The notes under the pieces: model-generated | What the model was told of the DNA's origin: nothing | What the model saw: the letters and a program-made list of their open reading frames with translations, nothing else | Database searches by the model: none | Shown: positions 10,051 to 21,670 of the stretch, piece by piece | How the letters are laid out: every line of letters starts with the position of its first letter | Position numbering within the stretch: position 1 is the first letter of the stretch | Program-made: the position numbers and the translations under genes | From: Neostapfia colusana | Taxonomy: Eukaryota; Streptophyta; Magnoliopsida; Poales; Poaceae | DNA length: 64,000 bases | Assembly (NCBI GenBank): GCA_030760725.1 | Contig: JASWHV010000009.1 | Location: 89,764,780 to 89,828,779, forward strand | Reading direction: 5' to 3'

Positions 10051-10834
10051 CGCTGGCAACCACCGCAGCGACCGATGCAATTCGGCAATCGGCCGTATTC
10101 CCCACCGGCGTTCCGACCGGCCTTACCAGCACCTCCGCAGCAGCAATAGCAGCAGCGGGCGATGCCATGTGCGTTTGCACCTCAGCAGCACATGCTGGGC
10201 TTTCGTCCCCCAACCACCGGCCAGCCATCGACCACATGTTTCAAGTGCGGTCGTCAGGGGTATTTCGCCAACAACTGCCCCGAGAGGCAAGGCGGCGGAA
10301 TGGCACCACAGTTTCCAGGGAGGAATCATCCCCGGAATTCCATTCATACGCGGCGGGCAAACCCTAAGCCTGGCACCGTCCACCAACTCGCCATAGAGGA
10401 TGTGCCGGAAGGAGAACCCATACTTGCGGTTATGTTCCAACTCCACAAGCATCCCGCCATAGTTTTATTTGATTCAGGCGCCACACATAATTTTATTAGC
10501 CAAGCTTATATTGCTGAACACAGTTTGCAAATACTACCCACCAAAAGTCCATACTTGATTTGTTCACCGGGTGGGAAAATTTCAGCAAATATGATGGTTC
10601 CAAAAGCGCCATTATGTTTTGGGGGGTAGAATACACCCTACGTCTTTCATAGCTTCAGAGGGACAAAAGGTCGATGTCATCTTAGAGATGTCGTGGTTAA
10701 CCTGCCACGATGCTGTTTTAGACACCGTCCTCTGAGTCGTGCATTTGCACCCAAAAAATGCACGAGCCTCATTCATTATTTCTGGACAGTCCAGAAATAA
10801 AACTTCCAACCGTATACCAATCCACCACCATCAG
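10051..10834 (+). pseudogene. Gyp-5 gag end and protease (fragment 1)
   Basis: It aligns with Gyp-3 from 55981 onward. It encodes the Gln/Pro-rich end of gag, a CCHC zinc knuckle (CFKCGRQGYFANNC), and an aspartic protease with DSGATHNFIS. An in-frame TAG at 10147-10149 precedes the knuckle and is shared with Gyp-3. The frame is lost at TAG 10627-10629, where GGGGGG has gained a base against the Gyp-3 sequence. It stops at ATCAG, the target site of the solo LTR-6, and resumes at 13573. Confidence 0.88.
10147..10149 (+). other. In-frame amber codon shared by Gyp-5 and Gyp-3
   Basis: CAA TAG CAG CAG CGG GCG ATG lies between the capsid and zinc-knuckle parts of gag. Gyp-3 has the same codons at 56073-56078. 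Gyp-4 has a CAG-rich run without TAG at this place. It may be a shared mutation of a master copy or a programmed readthrough site. Confidence 0.45.
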
Positions 10835-11098
10835 TGTGACACCCGGTTTCGAAAATGAACCAAGTGAATGCGTATGTGTGCCCAAGATGTTCATCACACA
10901 TACACAGCTTTATCACGGACTGAATTCAGAATACAACCACATGCAAATAATGTTTAAGTACTTTATTACATTGACTCATTGTCTCACTCATGAATATCAA
11001 ACTTATTCTTGCAGCAGAAGACTAACGACAGCGGAACATGACTAAGACAGCGGGCTCCAACTTCAACTCCACACGCATGTTGACGGTAGTGCGCATGC

Positions 11099-12406
11099 CT
11101 AGTACTCCACCTGCTCCTCGAAGTATTCTTCTCCTGTAACTGAAGTATATGTGGGAATGCAAGGGTGAGTACATGTCGTACTCAGCAAGTGCGGGAAAAG
11201 TATGACATGTAGCTAACAACAAGGTAGGCAATAAAAAAGGTTCATTGCAGCAAGCAAATTTTATTTCACAACAGGGTAAAGAACAGCAACTACCTCTAGG
11301 TGAGTTTAATCACCTCATAACCAAGTAATTCATCAACATTCCTTCATCATAATTCACCATTTATCAAGCCTCGACCAGCCAATAATCTTTCTCAAGTTCA
11401 TCTCACACTCATAAATATTCATAACCATCTCATTTTCATATAACCAAAACCAAACTCATTGTCATGACCCAAAACAGTCCCATAACCAGTTCCAGAAACC
11501 ATATCTGAATAACCATCCCATGTTTTGCCTCTAATCATGGAATTTGGCAAGGTGCTTGTAACCGGAAGCACGGCTATCATGATAGTTTTAAACTCTGCAG
11601 AGGTGGCACCACTTTACCCACAAGTTCATGATTTCGTCACCCGTCGGCGACTAGAGAAACCTCCATTATACCCATACACAACCATTGGTGTATGGCCAAG
11701 AGATCAGAAAATAGCCTTTACGAAGGGGCTACTAGGATGTACGGACCCACTGAGGTTTCACCGGCTGGCTCGAATCTCCATTCTCCCACCCACGGGCCCC
11801 CTCTTGTGCCATTTTGTTCCCAGGGAAGTCCTCCTCGACTCCCATTCCCTGCGCCATCCAATGGTCCATAACAATCTAGCAACACACCTAATTAGTCAGT
11901 TACGAGGCACCCATATTTGGCCTTGTGATGGCACTGTTTTCCTGGCATGTGCTCGCATGAACGGGTCCTTAGATCTACGGCTAGCAAACCACCATCTCAT
12001 TCAGCAACATCCACGAAAGAAGCTCGCCTAGATCTCCCCGATTCCATGCTCATTAACATCATCAAGTTCTCATTATCTTTATTCTCATAGTGCAGTAACT
12101 AAACAAGTTTATTTCAGCTTCCCCTATACCGTAAGTTAAGCGAAGCAAAAAGGAAAAATGACTATACCCGACTCATCAACTTTCCCGGTGACAATGATGG
12201 TTAACAAAGCTAGTAAACTCCTATAAAAGGGTGTTCCATCAAGTCGACACAAGCATACATGTTTTCGCAAGCAAAACAGTTTCGAAAACATAGGATCAAT
12301 ATGGTCAAGGGGCACTTGCCTTGCTCCCGTGGCTCATGTTGCTCAAGCGTCTCAAAGTTTTGGTGCTGTAGCTCATCATAGACGGCCTCTTGAGCGTGTT
12401 CTTCTA
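11099..12406 (-). CDS. LTR-6 solo copy microprotein, exons 2 and 3
   Basis: Exon 2 is 12406 down to 12320 (87 nt), opening at GTGAG|TAGAAGAA just after an in-frame TGA, as in Gyp-1. A GC-AG intron (12319-11134, 1,186 bp; GCAAGTGCC to GTTACAG) joins in phase 1 to exon 3 (11133-11099, ending TAG). The peptide is acidic and Gln-rich (VEEHAQEAVYDELQHQ at its start). I could not find an open exon 1: the obvious upstream donor AG|GTAGGT near 12752 has an in-frame TGA in the required phase. Confidence 0.35.
11562..11602 (-). other. Palindrome cluster in solo LTR-6
   Basis: CCGGAAGCACGG (11562-11573), the perfect palindrome CTATCATGATAG (11574-11585) and CTCTGCAGAG (11593-11602). This is the same set as in Gyp-1, in reverse order because the LTR is on the minus strand. 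Confidence 0.55.
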
Positions 12407-13572
12407 CTCACAACCATGCACATACAAAATTTACAGCAATCAATTATCATGCACAAACTTTACTCAAGTTGCAATGAGGTGGATGAATGCAATTCCTATG
12501 GTGCAGTTTATAAAAATCAGTTTGTACGTGTTCTTGCATGTTTTAGTAGGCTTCCATGGGGTGTTATGATGATCAAGGCTTCCGGGATCAAGTGTGGACG
12601 TGGTTATGCTCTTGGCACACTTTGTAGATCAATTCCACCATCAAAAATTGACCAAAACATGGTCTGTCCACATGCAGAATTTTCTGCTCGCAGGGGGTGG
12701 CAAAAACAGGTGCGTTCAAACAGCGGCGACGTGGTAAGAGGGGTAAAGAAAACCTACCTCACTTCTTCCTTGCGGCAGGGCCTTCTCCTAGCAATGGCAG
12801 CAGCTGGAGATTTTCTTGGAGAATTATGCAGCTGCGGCTAGGGCAGAATGTCGGGGGCTTCTTCTACGGCGACGGCGAAGCGTGACGGAGTTTCGACGGC
12901 GGCCAAAATTCAGCAAGGGCGGCGAATTGAGCTTGGCAGCAGGGGGAGAGAGGGCGGTGGCCAAAAAGAGGGCTGGGGTGGCGGCTAGGGGGTGGAGGGT
13001 TTTATTTATAAGGGGGAAAGGAGATAGGGAGGCTAGGATTTTAGCAACTCAATTATTCAAGGGCTGAGATTTATTTTTAAAAGAGGTGGGAGCTAGGGGC
13101 TGGGATTTTATTATTTATTTTCCACCAATGGCTGAGATTAATTGGAAAAATAAAAGCCCACCAAAAAACAAAGGGGGGCGGCTAGGGTCCTCCCTAATGG
13201 GCTGCGGCCAAGGGGGAGAGAGCCCACTAGGATTCCCCCCCCCCCTAAGTGGTGCGGCCAAAATTGGGGGGAAAATCCCCCCCTCCCCTCCAATGTGGGG
13301 AAAAATTCGATAGGGGAATTTCGAGGAATTTGGGGAAAATCAGGAAAATTAGGGAAATTAGGGGAGAAGGGAATTTGGGGAATTTTGGGGAAAAATAGGG
13401 GTGGCCAGATTTGGCTATTTTTTTCTTTTTCTTTTTATTTCTTTTTATTTTCTATATGTTCTATATTTTCTATTTTTATTTCCTTTTATTATTTTATTTG
13501 CTTCTTCATTTTAAATGCTTCTCTACATGAAAAATGTATGCAATGCATGCTAGTAATTTTGAGGGTGTTACA

Positions 13573-14369
13573 ATCAGATTGGAAGATATTCCAGTAGTCC
13601 GGGAGTTCCCTTACGTGTTCCTGGATGATTAACCGGGGATGCCGCCCGACCGATGGGTGGAGTTCAAGATTGAGCTTGCAACGGGGACTATGCCAATATC
13701 CTGAAGGCCGTACAAGATGGCACCAAAGGAGTTGGCAGAATTGAAAACGCAGTTGATGGACCTGCTGGAAAAAGGGTTTATTAGGCCGAGCTCCTCGCCA
13801 TGGGGCTGTTTGGCATTATTTTTGAAGAAGAAGGATGAAACGATACGGCTTTGCGTGGACTATCGTCCACTAAATGCCGTAACTATTAGGAACAAGTACC
13901 CATTGCCACGGATTGACATGTTGTTTAATCAATTGGTCGAAGCAAAGATCTTTTCCAAGATGGACATAAGATCAGGGTACCATCAGATTAATATACGGGC
14001 CGGAGATATCCCGAAGACGGTTTTCTCGATGATGTACGGGCTTTATGAGTACCTAGTCATTCCTTCCACCTCATCAACGCTCCAGCTCGATTCATGTACT
14101 TGATGAACTTGATATTCATGCCGGAGCTAGACAAGTTTGTCGTGGTCTTCATCGACGACATATTGCTATATTTCAAGTCGGGGGAAGAACACGCGAAGCA
14201 CCTGCGTATAGTCTTGCAACGGCTGCGGGATCACAAGCTATACGGGAAATTCAGCAAATGCGAATTATGGATATTGCAAGTACCTTTCCTCGAGCATATT
14301 ATCTCAGCAGCGGGCATCGCGGTAGACCCGAGCAAGATTACACAAGTGCTGAATCAGAAATCCCCGAGG
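13573..14369 (+). pseudogene. Gyp-5 protease end and reverse transcriptase (fragment 2)
   Basis: It continues colinear with Gyp-3 56755-57560. It carries the RT core: IRPSSSPWG, LCVDYRPLNAV, YPLPRIDMLF, DIRSGYHQ and FIDDILLYF. In-frame stops occur near 13630 (GATTAACCG) and 13700 (TCCTGAAGG), and a frameshift near 14065 ends the first RT frame. It ends in CCCCGAGG at the Cop-1 insertion and continues at 21395. Confidence 0.88.
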
Positions 14370-14799
14370 TGTTGGTGATATGCCCAAGAGGCAATCATAA
14401 CAATTCAGATAAAGGCCTGATGGATATTTGATCCATAAGAAATTAGGGTACTAATGGGCCTGTGACCTAAAAGCCCATTAGCACGCCTATAAATATGAGG
14501 GGTAGGGTTAGGAGCAGATCACTCCACCACATAACAGCCCCAGCCGCCGCCCCTCACAGGCCTGCCGCCGGAACCCCTGTCTCGCGTGCGGTGCTAGCAC
14601 ACCGACGCACGGCGTTCCTCCCTGTACGTGTGGACTCCGTGGAGGCGCTGTTGTTACTGCTGCGCTGATCGGCTACGACGCGCATCTATGATCCGCTGCG
14701 CTGCGCGTCTAGTGGTAATGATTCATGACCTTCTTACTCGCATGTTTCCTGGGTGATACGGTCAAATTGCTAGAGTAGCGCATCGCCTATTTCCCTACA
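14370..14799 (+). repeat. 5' LTR of Cop-1
   Basis: Begins TGTTGGTGATATGCC and ends ATTTCCCTACA. CTATAAATATGAGG near 14490 is a plausible TATA box for element transcription. Confidence 0.95.
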
Positions 14800-14800
14800 G

Positions 14801-14813
14801 TGGTACCAGAGCC
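14801..14813 (+). promoter_or_regulatory. Primer-binding site of Cop-1
   Basis: TGGTACCAGAGCC, one base after the 5' LTR. It is a variant of the TGGTATCAGAGC type complementary to the 3' end of initiator tRNA-Met. Confidence 0.85.
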
Positions 14814-16138
14814 GACTTGCATAGTTTTTGGTCTGGATCTTAGATGTGATCTACTGCAGAGAAGTTCATATGATGAATTTTTATAGTTCAGCTTTTGGGG
14901 TTTGGAATTGGTTAGAGTAGATTGCCATCATATGACTAAAGGATTAGTTCGTGCTCCTTCTCTGCTGTGTGCGCAACCTGTCCCTACCGGCTGGAATCAC
15001 CATCGGGACTAATAGTGTACATAGCTAACAGATTGAGCCAACAGATCACGGTCATGTGTCGCGATCTTCTCGTGCATAACCAGTCACAACGAAAATTGAG
15101 GCATTCTGAATGGCTCAGATTCGGTTTGATTTGATCAATTCGACGAGATTTTCATAGTGATTTCATAGATGCGATCTATGTAATTCCGCCGTTGCTGTCT
15201 GCTACAGTGACATCATTAAGTTGTTTCGCGATAGACATCGTTCTACGCTTAACTTGTTTTTGCAGGGAATGATGTGAATGGTATGGCCTAAATGTGATGT
15301 GATGATCAGTGTGTAAAATTCATGCAGCCTGCGTGTTGCAAATTTAACACAACCGGGTTGAGGTTGTCACATAATTGTATAATGACCTGCATGTCGCCCT
15401 GTGATTCCTGATCTCTCATGTAATTTATTTGATAGCTATTAGGTGTATTATCTTCTTTTATATTCACTGAGAAACCTCAAGCATGATGGCGATGGTGATC
15501 ACCATAAGAAGGGAGACATGGCGGTGTAGATCATGATGGAACCATGGTGATGGAGACCACTATGATCCTAAAGGCCATACTATTCACAGATATAATAAGA
15601 TCGTATGCCTGTGATGTTTTACTATTCTTTTCATGCTTTTCATATGGTGGATGTTTTGTCATGATAGAATAGCTTCCCTCGGAAAAGTTGAGTATTTGAT
15701 GCCATTTACCTATAGCTGCACCTATGTTGTTTTGATCGTTGTATGGTAGGTTTGCCAAAGCAAAATACCGTCATCTATCAAAATGAATAGGGTGAATGTT
15801 GAACATTCACATGCATAGTATTGGTTTACTCAACAAAGCTATCAAAACGGTTTTGGGCTTTATGCAATAGTGTTGGGAGCCAGGACATTGGATGTCACCC
15901 AACAAACAAGAATCATATAGAGATATGATTAACAATGGTTGTTTACCTATGTCACTAATTTCCTAGCAGTGAAGCTAAAGCTCACAAGAAATTAGTGAAT
16001 ATGGACCTTGGACCACTATATGTCGTTAGAGGGAGGACGATGCTCATATAGTGGTGGTGTCTTTTATTAAACTGTTAATAAAAGATTGATACATAACATA
16101 GTGCTAAAACCTTGCATATTTATTTCCTATTGTAGATC
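14814..16138 (+). other. Cop-1 untranslated leader
   Basis: About 1.3 kb between the primer-binding site and the gag ATG. No conserved reading frame is seen. The ATG at 16139 follows TTTCCTATTGTAGATC, a weak 3' splice-site-like sequence. Confidence 0.7.
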
Positions 16139-17029
16139 ATGTCTGCAAGTAACAATTCCGGTTTCAATTTGCGATTTGTGCTTGAGAAAGAAAAACTCAA
16201 TGGAGCTAACTTTATTGATTGGTACCGCAACCTGAGAATTGTTCTCAGGCAAGAGAAAATTGAGTATGTTCTTGAGCAACCATACCCCAATGACCTCCCC
16301 GATGATGCAAATGCCGCAACTCGCAGGACTTATGAGAAGCACTGCGATGATGCGCTTAATGCAAGCTGCCTCATGCTTGCCACAATGTCCCCTGATCTAC
16401 AGAAACAATATGAGCATGCAGATGCTTATTCTATGATTCAGGGACTACGTGGAATGTTTGAGAACCAAGCAAGGGCTGAGAGGTACAACATCTCAAAGTC
16501 CTTGTTCCCATTCAAGCTAGCAGAAGGTAGCCCGGTCAGTCCCCATGTAGTCAAGATGATTGGTTACATTGAGACTTTGGACAAACTTGGTTCTGAACTC
16601 AAGGATGACCTAGCTATTGACGTTATTCTCCAGTCACTCCCACCGAGCTATGAGCCATTTGTATTGAATAATCAAATGAATGACATGGAGAAAACGTTGG
16701 CTGAATTGCATGGGATGCTTAAAACAGCCAAGGAAAGCATTAAGAAAAACACCACTCATGTGATGATGGTTCAAAAGGAGAATAAAAAGAGGAAGCTTGT
16801 GATGCATCCTAAAGGCAAGGGAAAGGTTCCCAATGAGCCTTCAAGCTCAAAGCCAAAGGGTAAATCAGGCCCTTCTCTTAATGATGAATGCTTCCACTGT
16901 CATGCTAAGGGGCATTGGTCTAGGAACTGCAAGAAGTACTTGGAGGATAAGAAGAAGAAAGGGAGTGAGACTTCGACTTCAGGTATAAATGTTATAGAAA
17001 TCAATATTGCTACATCTTCTAGTGAATAG
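16139..17029 (+). CDS. Cop-1 gag
   Basis: A 296-residue nucleocapsid precursor. The N-terminal part has the copia gag signature (NGANFIDWYRNLRIVL, residues 21-36). Residues about 70-200 match the UBN2-type capsid region, with SLPPSYEPF near 167. The basic C-terminus carries a CCHC zinc knuckle, CFHCHAKGHWSRNC (C251, C254, H259, C264). It ends at TAG 17027-17029, directly before WVFYTGS of the protease in the same frame. In most copia elements gag and pol are one frame, so this stop is probably a lesion. Confidence 0.9.
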   Translation: MSASNNSGFNLRFVLEKEKLNGANFIDWYRNLRIVLRQEKIEYVLEQPYPNDLPDDANAATRRTYEKHCDDALNASCLMLATMSPDLQKQYEHADAYSMIQGLRGMFENQARAERYNISKSLFPFKLAEGSPVSPHVVKMIGYIETLDKLGSELKDDLAIDVILQSLPPSYEPFVLNNQMNDMEKTLAELHGMLKTAKESIKKNTTHVMMVQKENKKRKLVMHPKGKGKVPNEPSSSKPKGKSGPSLNDECFHCHAKGHWSRNCKKYLEDKKKKGSETSTSGINVIEINIATSSSE

Positions 17030-18334
17030 TGGGTATTTTATACCGGATCAATGATTCACACTTGCAAATCGTTGCAGGATCTAAGTGAGACTAGAAGATT
17101 TGCAATAGGCGAGTTGGATGTTCGGGTCGGCAATGGAGCAAAGGTTGCTGTCATAGCTGTCGAAACTTATCACTTGTCATTACACTCAGGATTAGTTTTG
17201 GAATTAAATAATTGTTATTGCATTCCTTCTTTGAGCAAGAACATTATATCTTCTTCATGTTTGGAAGAAGTTAATGGTTATGAGATTATAATAAAGAACA
17301 AATGTTGTTCTATTTATTATAATAATATTTTCTATGCTCAATGTCCGTTAGTGAATGGATTATATGTTCTTGATCTTGAGGACAAAACAGTCTATAACAT
17401 TAATACAAAAAGGGCTCGACGAAACGATCTAAATCCCACTTTTATTTGGCATTGTCGCTTAGATCATATAAATGAGAAACGCATTGAGAAACTCCATAAA
17501 TATGGTTTGTTAAGTTCATTTGATTTTGAATCACTTGACACATGCGAGTCTTGTTTGCTTGGGAAGATGACCAAAGCACCCTTCACTGGTCAAAGTGAGA
17601 GGGCAAGTGACTTGTTTGGACTTATACATACCGATGTATGTGGATCAATGAGTTCGGTAGCTAGAGGTGGTTTTCAGTATTTCATTACTTTTACCTATGA
17701 CTTTAGTAGATATGGATATGTCTATCTAATGAGGCACAAGTCTAAATCTTTTGAAAAGTTCAAAGAATTTCAGAATGAAGTACAAAATCAGTTGGGCAAG
17801 ACAATTAAACTTCTACGATCTGATCGTGGGGGTGAATATTTGAGCCATGAATTTTATGATCATTTAAAACAATGTGGAATTGTTCCACAGTTGACTCCAC
17901 CTGGAACGCCTCAATGGAATGGGATGTCCGAGCGGAGGAACCGAACCTTGTTAGATATGGTTAGGTCGATGATGAGCCAGACTGATCTTCCACTATACTT
18001 TTGGGGTTATGCTCTTGAAACTGCTGCGTTTACACTAAACAGAGTCCCAACTATGTCCGTTGAGAAGACACCATATGAGATGTGGACCAGGAAACGTCCC
18101 GGATTATCTTTTCTCAAAGTTTGGGGATGTGATGCTTATGTCAAACGTTTGACGTCAGACAAACTTACTCCCAAATCAGACAAATGCTTCTTTGTAGGAT
18201 ATCCTAGGGAAACCAAAGGGTATTATTTTTATAATAAAACGGAGGGTTAAGTGTTTACTGCTCGCAATGGTGTCTTCTTGGAGAAAGAGTTTCTCTCAAA
18301 AGGAGTTAGTGGGAGCAAGGTGCATCTTGAATAA
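17030..18334 (+). pseudogene. Cop-1 protease and integrase
   Basis: The protease active site reads WVFYTGS: the catalytic Asp codon (17039-17041) is TAT instead of GAT, so protease should be dead. The integrase looks chemically intact: an HHCC finger (HCRLDHI...CESCLLGK), then Asp at 17633-17635, Asp in SDRGGEY at 17822-17824 and Glu in MSERRNRT at 17930-17932, with D(35)E spacing. The frame closes at TAA 18248-18250 in the linker and again at 18332-18334 and 18338-18340. All stops are single-base changes in one frame. Confidence 0.9.
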
Positions 18335-18340
18335 ATTTAA

Positions 18341-20038
18341 GAAATACCTGAAAATGTTTTGGCACCCTCTAATCCTATACAGGATGCACAAGATGTTGTA
18401 CAACCACTTGATGAAACACCAGCCCCACGAAGGTCTACAAGGGTACGTCGTGCAACTGAAAAGTTGACACTCCTAACCACGGAACCACAAGACATGGTAT
18501 TGTTGGACAATAATGAGCCTGTGACCTACACTGAAGCAATAATGACCATGCATGAGAATCAAGTTTGGAACTTGGTTGATCCAATCGATGGTGTGAGACC
18601 AATTGATTGCAAATGGATTTTCAAGAAAAAGACTGATATGGATGGAAAAGTTCACATCTATAAAGCACGATTGGTGGTGAAAGGTTTCAAACAAATTCAA
18701 GGTGTTTATTGTGATGAAACATTTTCGCCCGTCGCTATGCTAAAGTCTGTTCGGATTCTCCTAGCAATTGCTGCATATTTTGATTATGAAATATGGCAGA
18801 TGGATGTCAAAACAGCCTTTCTTAATGGGAGTTTGACTAAGGATGTGTACATGACACAACCTGAGGGTTTTGTCGATCCTAAAAATGCTAGAAAAATATG
18901 CAAACTTCAAAAGTCCATCTATGGATTGAAGCAAGCATCTCGGAGTTGGAATCTACGTTTTGATGAAGTGGTCAAAGGGTTTGGTTTCATCAAGAATGTA
19001 GAAGAACCTTGTATTTACAAGAAGGTTAGTGGGAGCGCATTTATATTTCTGGTCCTATATGTAGATGACATATTGTTGATCGGAATTGACATTCCAGTAC
19101 TAGATGCTGTTAAATCCTCATTAAGGAAAAGTTTCTCAATGAAGGATTTAGGAGAGGCAGCGTACATTTGGGCATAAAGATCTATAGAGATAGATCTAAA
19201 AGTTTAATTGGATTAAGCCAAGACACATATATTGACAAGATATTGAATCGGTTCAATATGCAAGATTCTAAGAAAGGTTTCTTGTCAATGTCACATGGCA
19301 TCACTCTAAGCAAAAGTCAGTATCCTTCGATGCCTGATGAGCAAAATAGGATGCGAGTTATTCCTTATGCTTCGTCTATTGGATCTATCATGTATGCCAT
19401 GTTGTGTACACGCCTAGATGTATCCTATGCTCTAAGTGTTACGAGCAGGTATCAATCAGATTATGGTGAGCCTCATTGGACAGTTGTCAAAAACATTCTT
19501 AAGTACTTGAGAAGAACTAAGGATGTGTTCCTAGTGTTTGGAGATGAAGAAGAGCTCGTTGTAAGAGGTTACACCGATGCTAGCTTCCAAACAGACAAGG
19601 ATGACTCTAGATCGCAATCTGGCTTTGTGTTCTGCCTCAATGGAGGGGCAGTGAGCTGGAAAAGTTCCAAGCAAGACACAGTAGCAGATTCAACGACGGA
19701 GGCGGAGTATATTGCAGCTTCTGAAGCTGCAAAGGAAGCTGTTTGGATCAGAAAATTTGTTTCTGAGTTGGGTGTTGTTCCTAGTGCGTCCGGGCCTGTG
19801 GATCTCTATTGTGACAATAATGGAGCCATTGCACACGCAAAGGAGCCTGGATCACAAAAGATCCAAACATATACTACGACGCTATCATCTGATTCGAGAG
19901 ATTATCGATCGAGATGATGTGAATATATGCAAGGTGTATACGGATTTGAATATGGCAGATCCGTTGACAAAGTCTCTTCCACAATCAAACCATGAGACGC
20001 ACACGAGATCTATGGGTATTAGATACTTACATCAGTGA
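18341..20038 (+). pseudogene. Cop-1 reverse transcriptase and RNase H
   Basis: The copia RT runs from VWNLVDPIDGVRPIDCKWIFK through KARLVVKGF, MDVKTAFLNG and the catalytic YVDD (19058-19069). A lost T near 19170 (ACATTTGGGC) shifts the frame from AYI to the GIKIYRDR continuation. RNase H follows (YTDASFQTDKD, STTEAEYIA, VDLYCDNNGAI). A second shift near 19870 moves the tail (HILRRYHLIREIIDR to LTKSLPQ) into another frame, ending at 20038. Confidence 0.9.
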
Positions 20039-20964
20039 TCCTAGTGTGTAGTGGGAGACTTGTGTCATAGCTATGTTTATATATTATTTCAGTAACTATT
20101 ATTCATATCTCATCAAGTATGTGACTTGTTCGTGAGACTCTTTGTTAATTATAATGTTACTCAAAATGATCCCTAGTCTACATCGTTATATGAGATAATG
20201 ATAGTACGCAGACTAGCACATGTATTAATTGATGATCACGTTTCACGTATCATAGATATGGAGATATCAAATTAATAATGTGAACACATGTTAGTGAACA
20301 TGGTGTTGGATAGACCCATTCCGAGACACTGTTGGGATTGTTATTTACATATGTGCCATCAGTTGGTCTTGAGTGATACACCTGCTAGATTCTTAGACCT
20401 GAGATCGCCATTTTTTCTCACTATGTGTTGTTGTGCACTTTGAAACTATCAAACACTACTTCGTAACTGCGTGGTCATAAAAATAGTCTTCAGGTACATG
20501 ATGGAGCATGGAATGAGATGTCTGCGGATCAAGATAGGATTTGCCCCTACTAAATAACAGGAGAGATATCTCTGGGGCCCTCAAGATAGTTGGATTGAAA
20601 GTGCATGGCCATGCCAAAGTGATTAAAGAGTTAATCATTATGACTAAAAGTTAGTCATAGATTGAATCCACTATTTGATCGAGTGAATGGTCGAGCTATA
20701 ACAAGGATGGCACGTATCTCGCCTTGAGCTTGACTGGTATCGTGTGGCAAAGGAATTAGCATGTGAATGTATCTAGGTTCAGCCGATATGATCTTTATGT
20801 ACATTCGGGAGTCAGTATGTTCTGCTAGGTACCTCTACTGACTTGTGTTTGAAAACTGTTTTCATTCATAACCGACTGTACATGAACCTAACGGGTCACA
20901 CACTTAAGTGGATGGAATATTGAAAAACTTGGCTATATGATTGTCTCTAGTGCAAGTGGGAGAT
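20039..20964 (+). other. Cop-1 3' non-coding region and polypurine tract
   Basis: About 0.9 kb with no coding signal. It ends in AGTGCAAGTGGGAGAT, the copia-type polypurine tract directly before the 3' LTR. Confidence 0.75.
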
Positions 20965-21394
20965 TGTTGGTGATATGCCCAAGAGGCAATCATAACAATT
21001 CGGATAAAGGCCTGATGGATATTTGATCCATAAGAAATTAGGGTACTAATGGGCCTGTGACCTAAAAGCCCATTAGCGCGCCTATAAATATGAGGGGTAG
21101 GGTTAGGGGCAGATCACTCCACCACATAACAGCCCCAGCCGCCGCCCCTCACAGGCCAGCCGCCGAAACCCTTGTCGCGCGTGCGGTGCTAGCACACCGA
21201 CGCACGGCGTTCCTCCCTGTACGTGTGGACTCCGTGGAGGCGCTGCTGTTACTGCTGCGCTGATCGGCTACGACGCGCATCTACGATCCGCTGCGCTGCA
21301 CGTCTAGTGGTAATGATCCATGACCTTCTTACTCGCATGTTTCCTGGGTGATACGGTCGAATTGCTAGAGTAGCGCATCGCCTATTTCCCTACA
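20965..21394 (+). repeat. 3' LTR of Cop-1
   Basis: 430 bp, same ends as the 5' LTR, followed by the target-site copy CGAGG at 21395-21399. Confidence 0.95.
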
Positions 21395-21670
21395 CGAGGT
21401 CTGTCCATGAGGTATGAAGTTTCCTCGGACTCGCAGGATATTATCGGAGGTTCATTCCGAACTTCTCGAAGATTGCCAAGCCTATGACCGAGCTGCTATA
21501 GAAGGCTATCAAATATGTTTGGAGTCCAGCATGTGAAGCAGTGTTCAAGGTATTAGTGAAGCACCTAACATCAGCACCAGTTTTGGCGCAGCCAGACACA
21601 ACAAAACCATTTGATGTGTACTGCGATTCATCCGGCATTGGGCTTGGATGTTGTTGATGCAAGACCGAAG
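21395..21670 (+). pseudogene. Gyp-5 RT end and RNase H start (fragment 3)
   Basis: It resumes Gyp-5 exactly where Cop-1 interrupted it and aligns with Gyp-3 57560-57810 (GYYRRFIPNFSKI, TTKPFDVYCDSSGIGLG). One in-frame TAG is at about 21498. It ends at GACCGAAG, where Gyp-4 starts. Its continuation is not found on the far side of Gyp-4; it was lost in the event that created the junction near 35426. Confidence 0.85.

Larger units (their letters stand above)
10835..13572 (-). repeat. Solo LTR-6 (2,738 bp) with 5-bp target-site duplication
   Basis: It begins TGTGACACCCGG and ends GGTGTTACA, flanked by ATCAG at 10830-10834 and 13573-13577. Joining the flanks restores Gyp-5 pol colinear with Gyp-3 at about 56755. 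No internal domain or primer-binding site is present, so this is a solo LTR left by LTR-LTR recombination. The tail 13080-13560 is rich in G and A runs and then T runs. Confidence 0.93.
14370..21394 (+). mobile_element. Cop-1: complete Ty1/copia retrotransposon
   Basis: Two 430-bp LTRs (TGTTGGTG...CCCTACA), a tRNA-Met-type primer-binding site, gag, protease, integrase, RT and RNase H in copia order, and a 5-bp duplication CGAGG at 14365-14369 and 21395-21399. The flanks join to a continuous Gyp-5 RT/RNase H sequence. The LTRs differ at about 12 of 430 positions by eye (2.8%), roughly one million years at 1.3e-8 substitutions per site per year. It is full length but no longer coding-competent. 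Confidence 0.95.

Noticed and set aside
12700..12900. Exon 1 of the LTR-6 microprotein
   Set aside because: The donor AG|GTAGGT near 12752 would need phase 1, but that frame has a TGA just before it; no other convincing donor was found.
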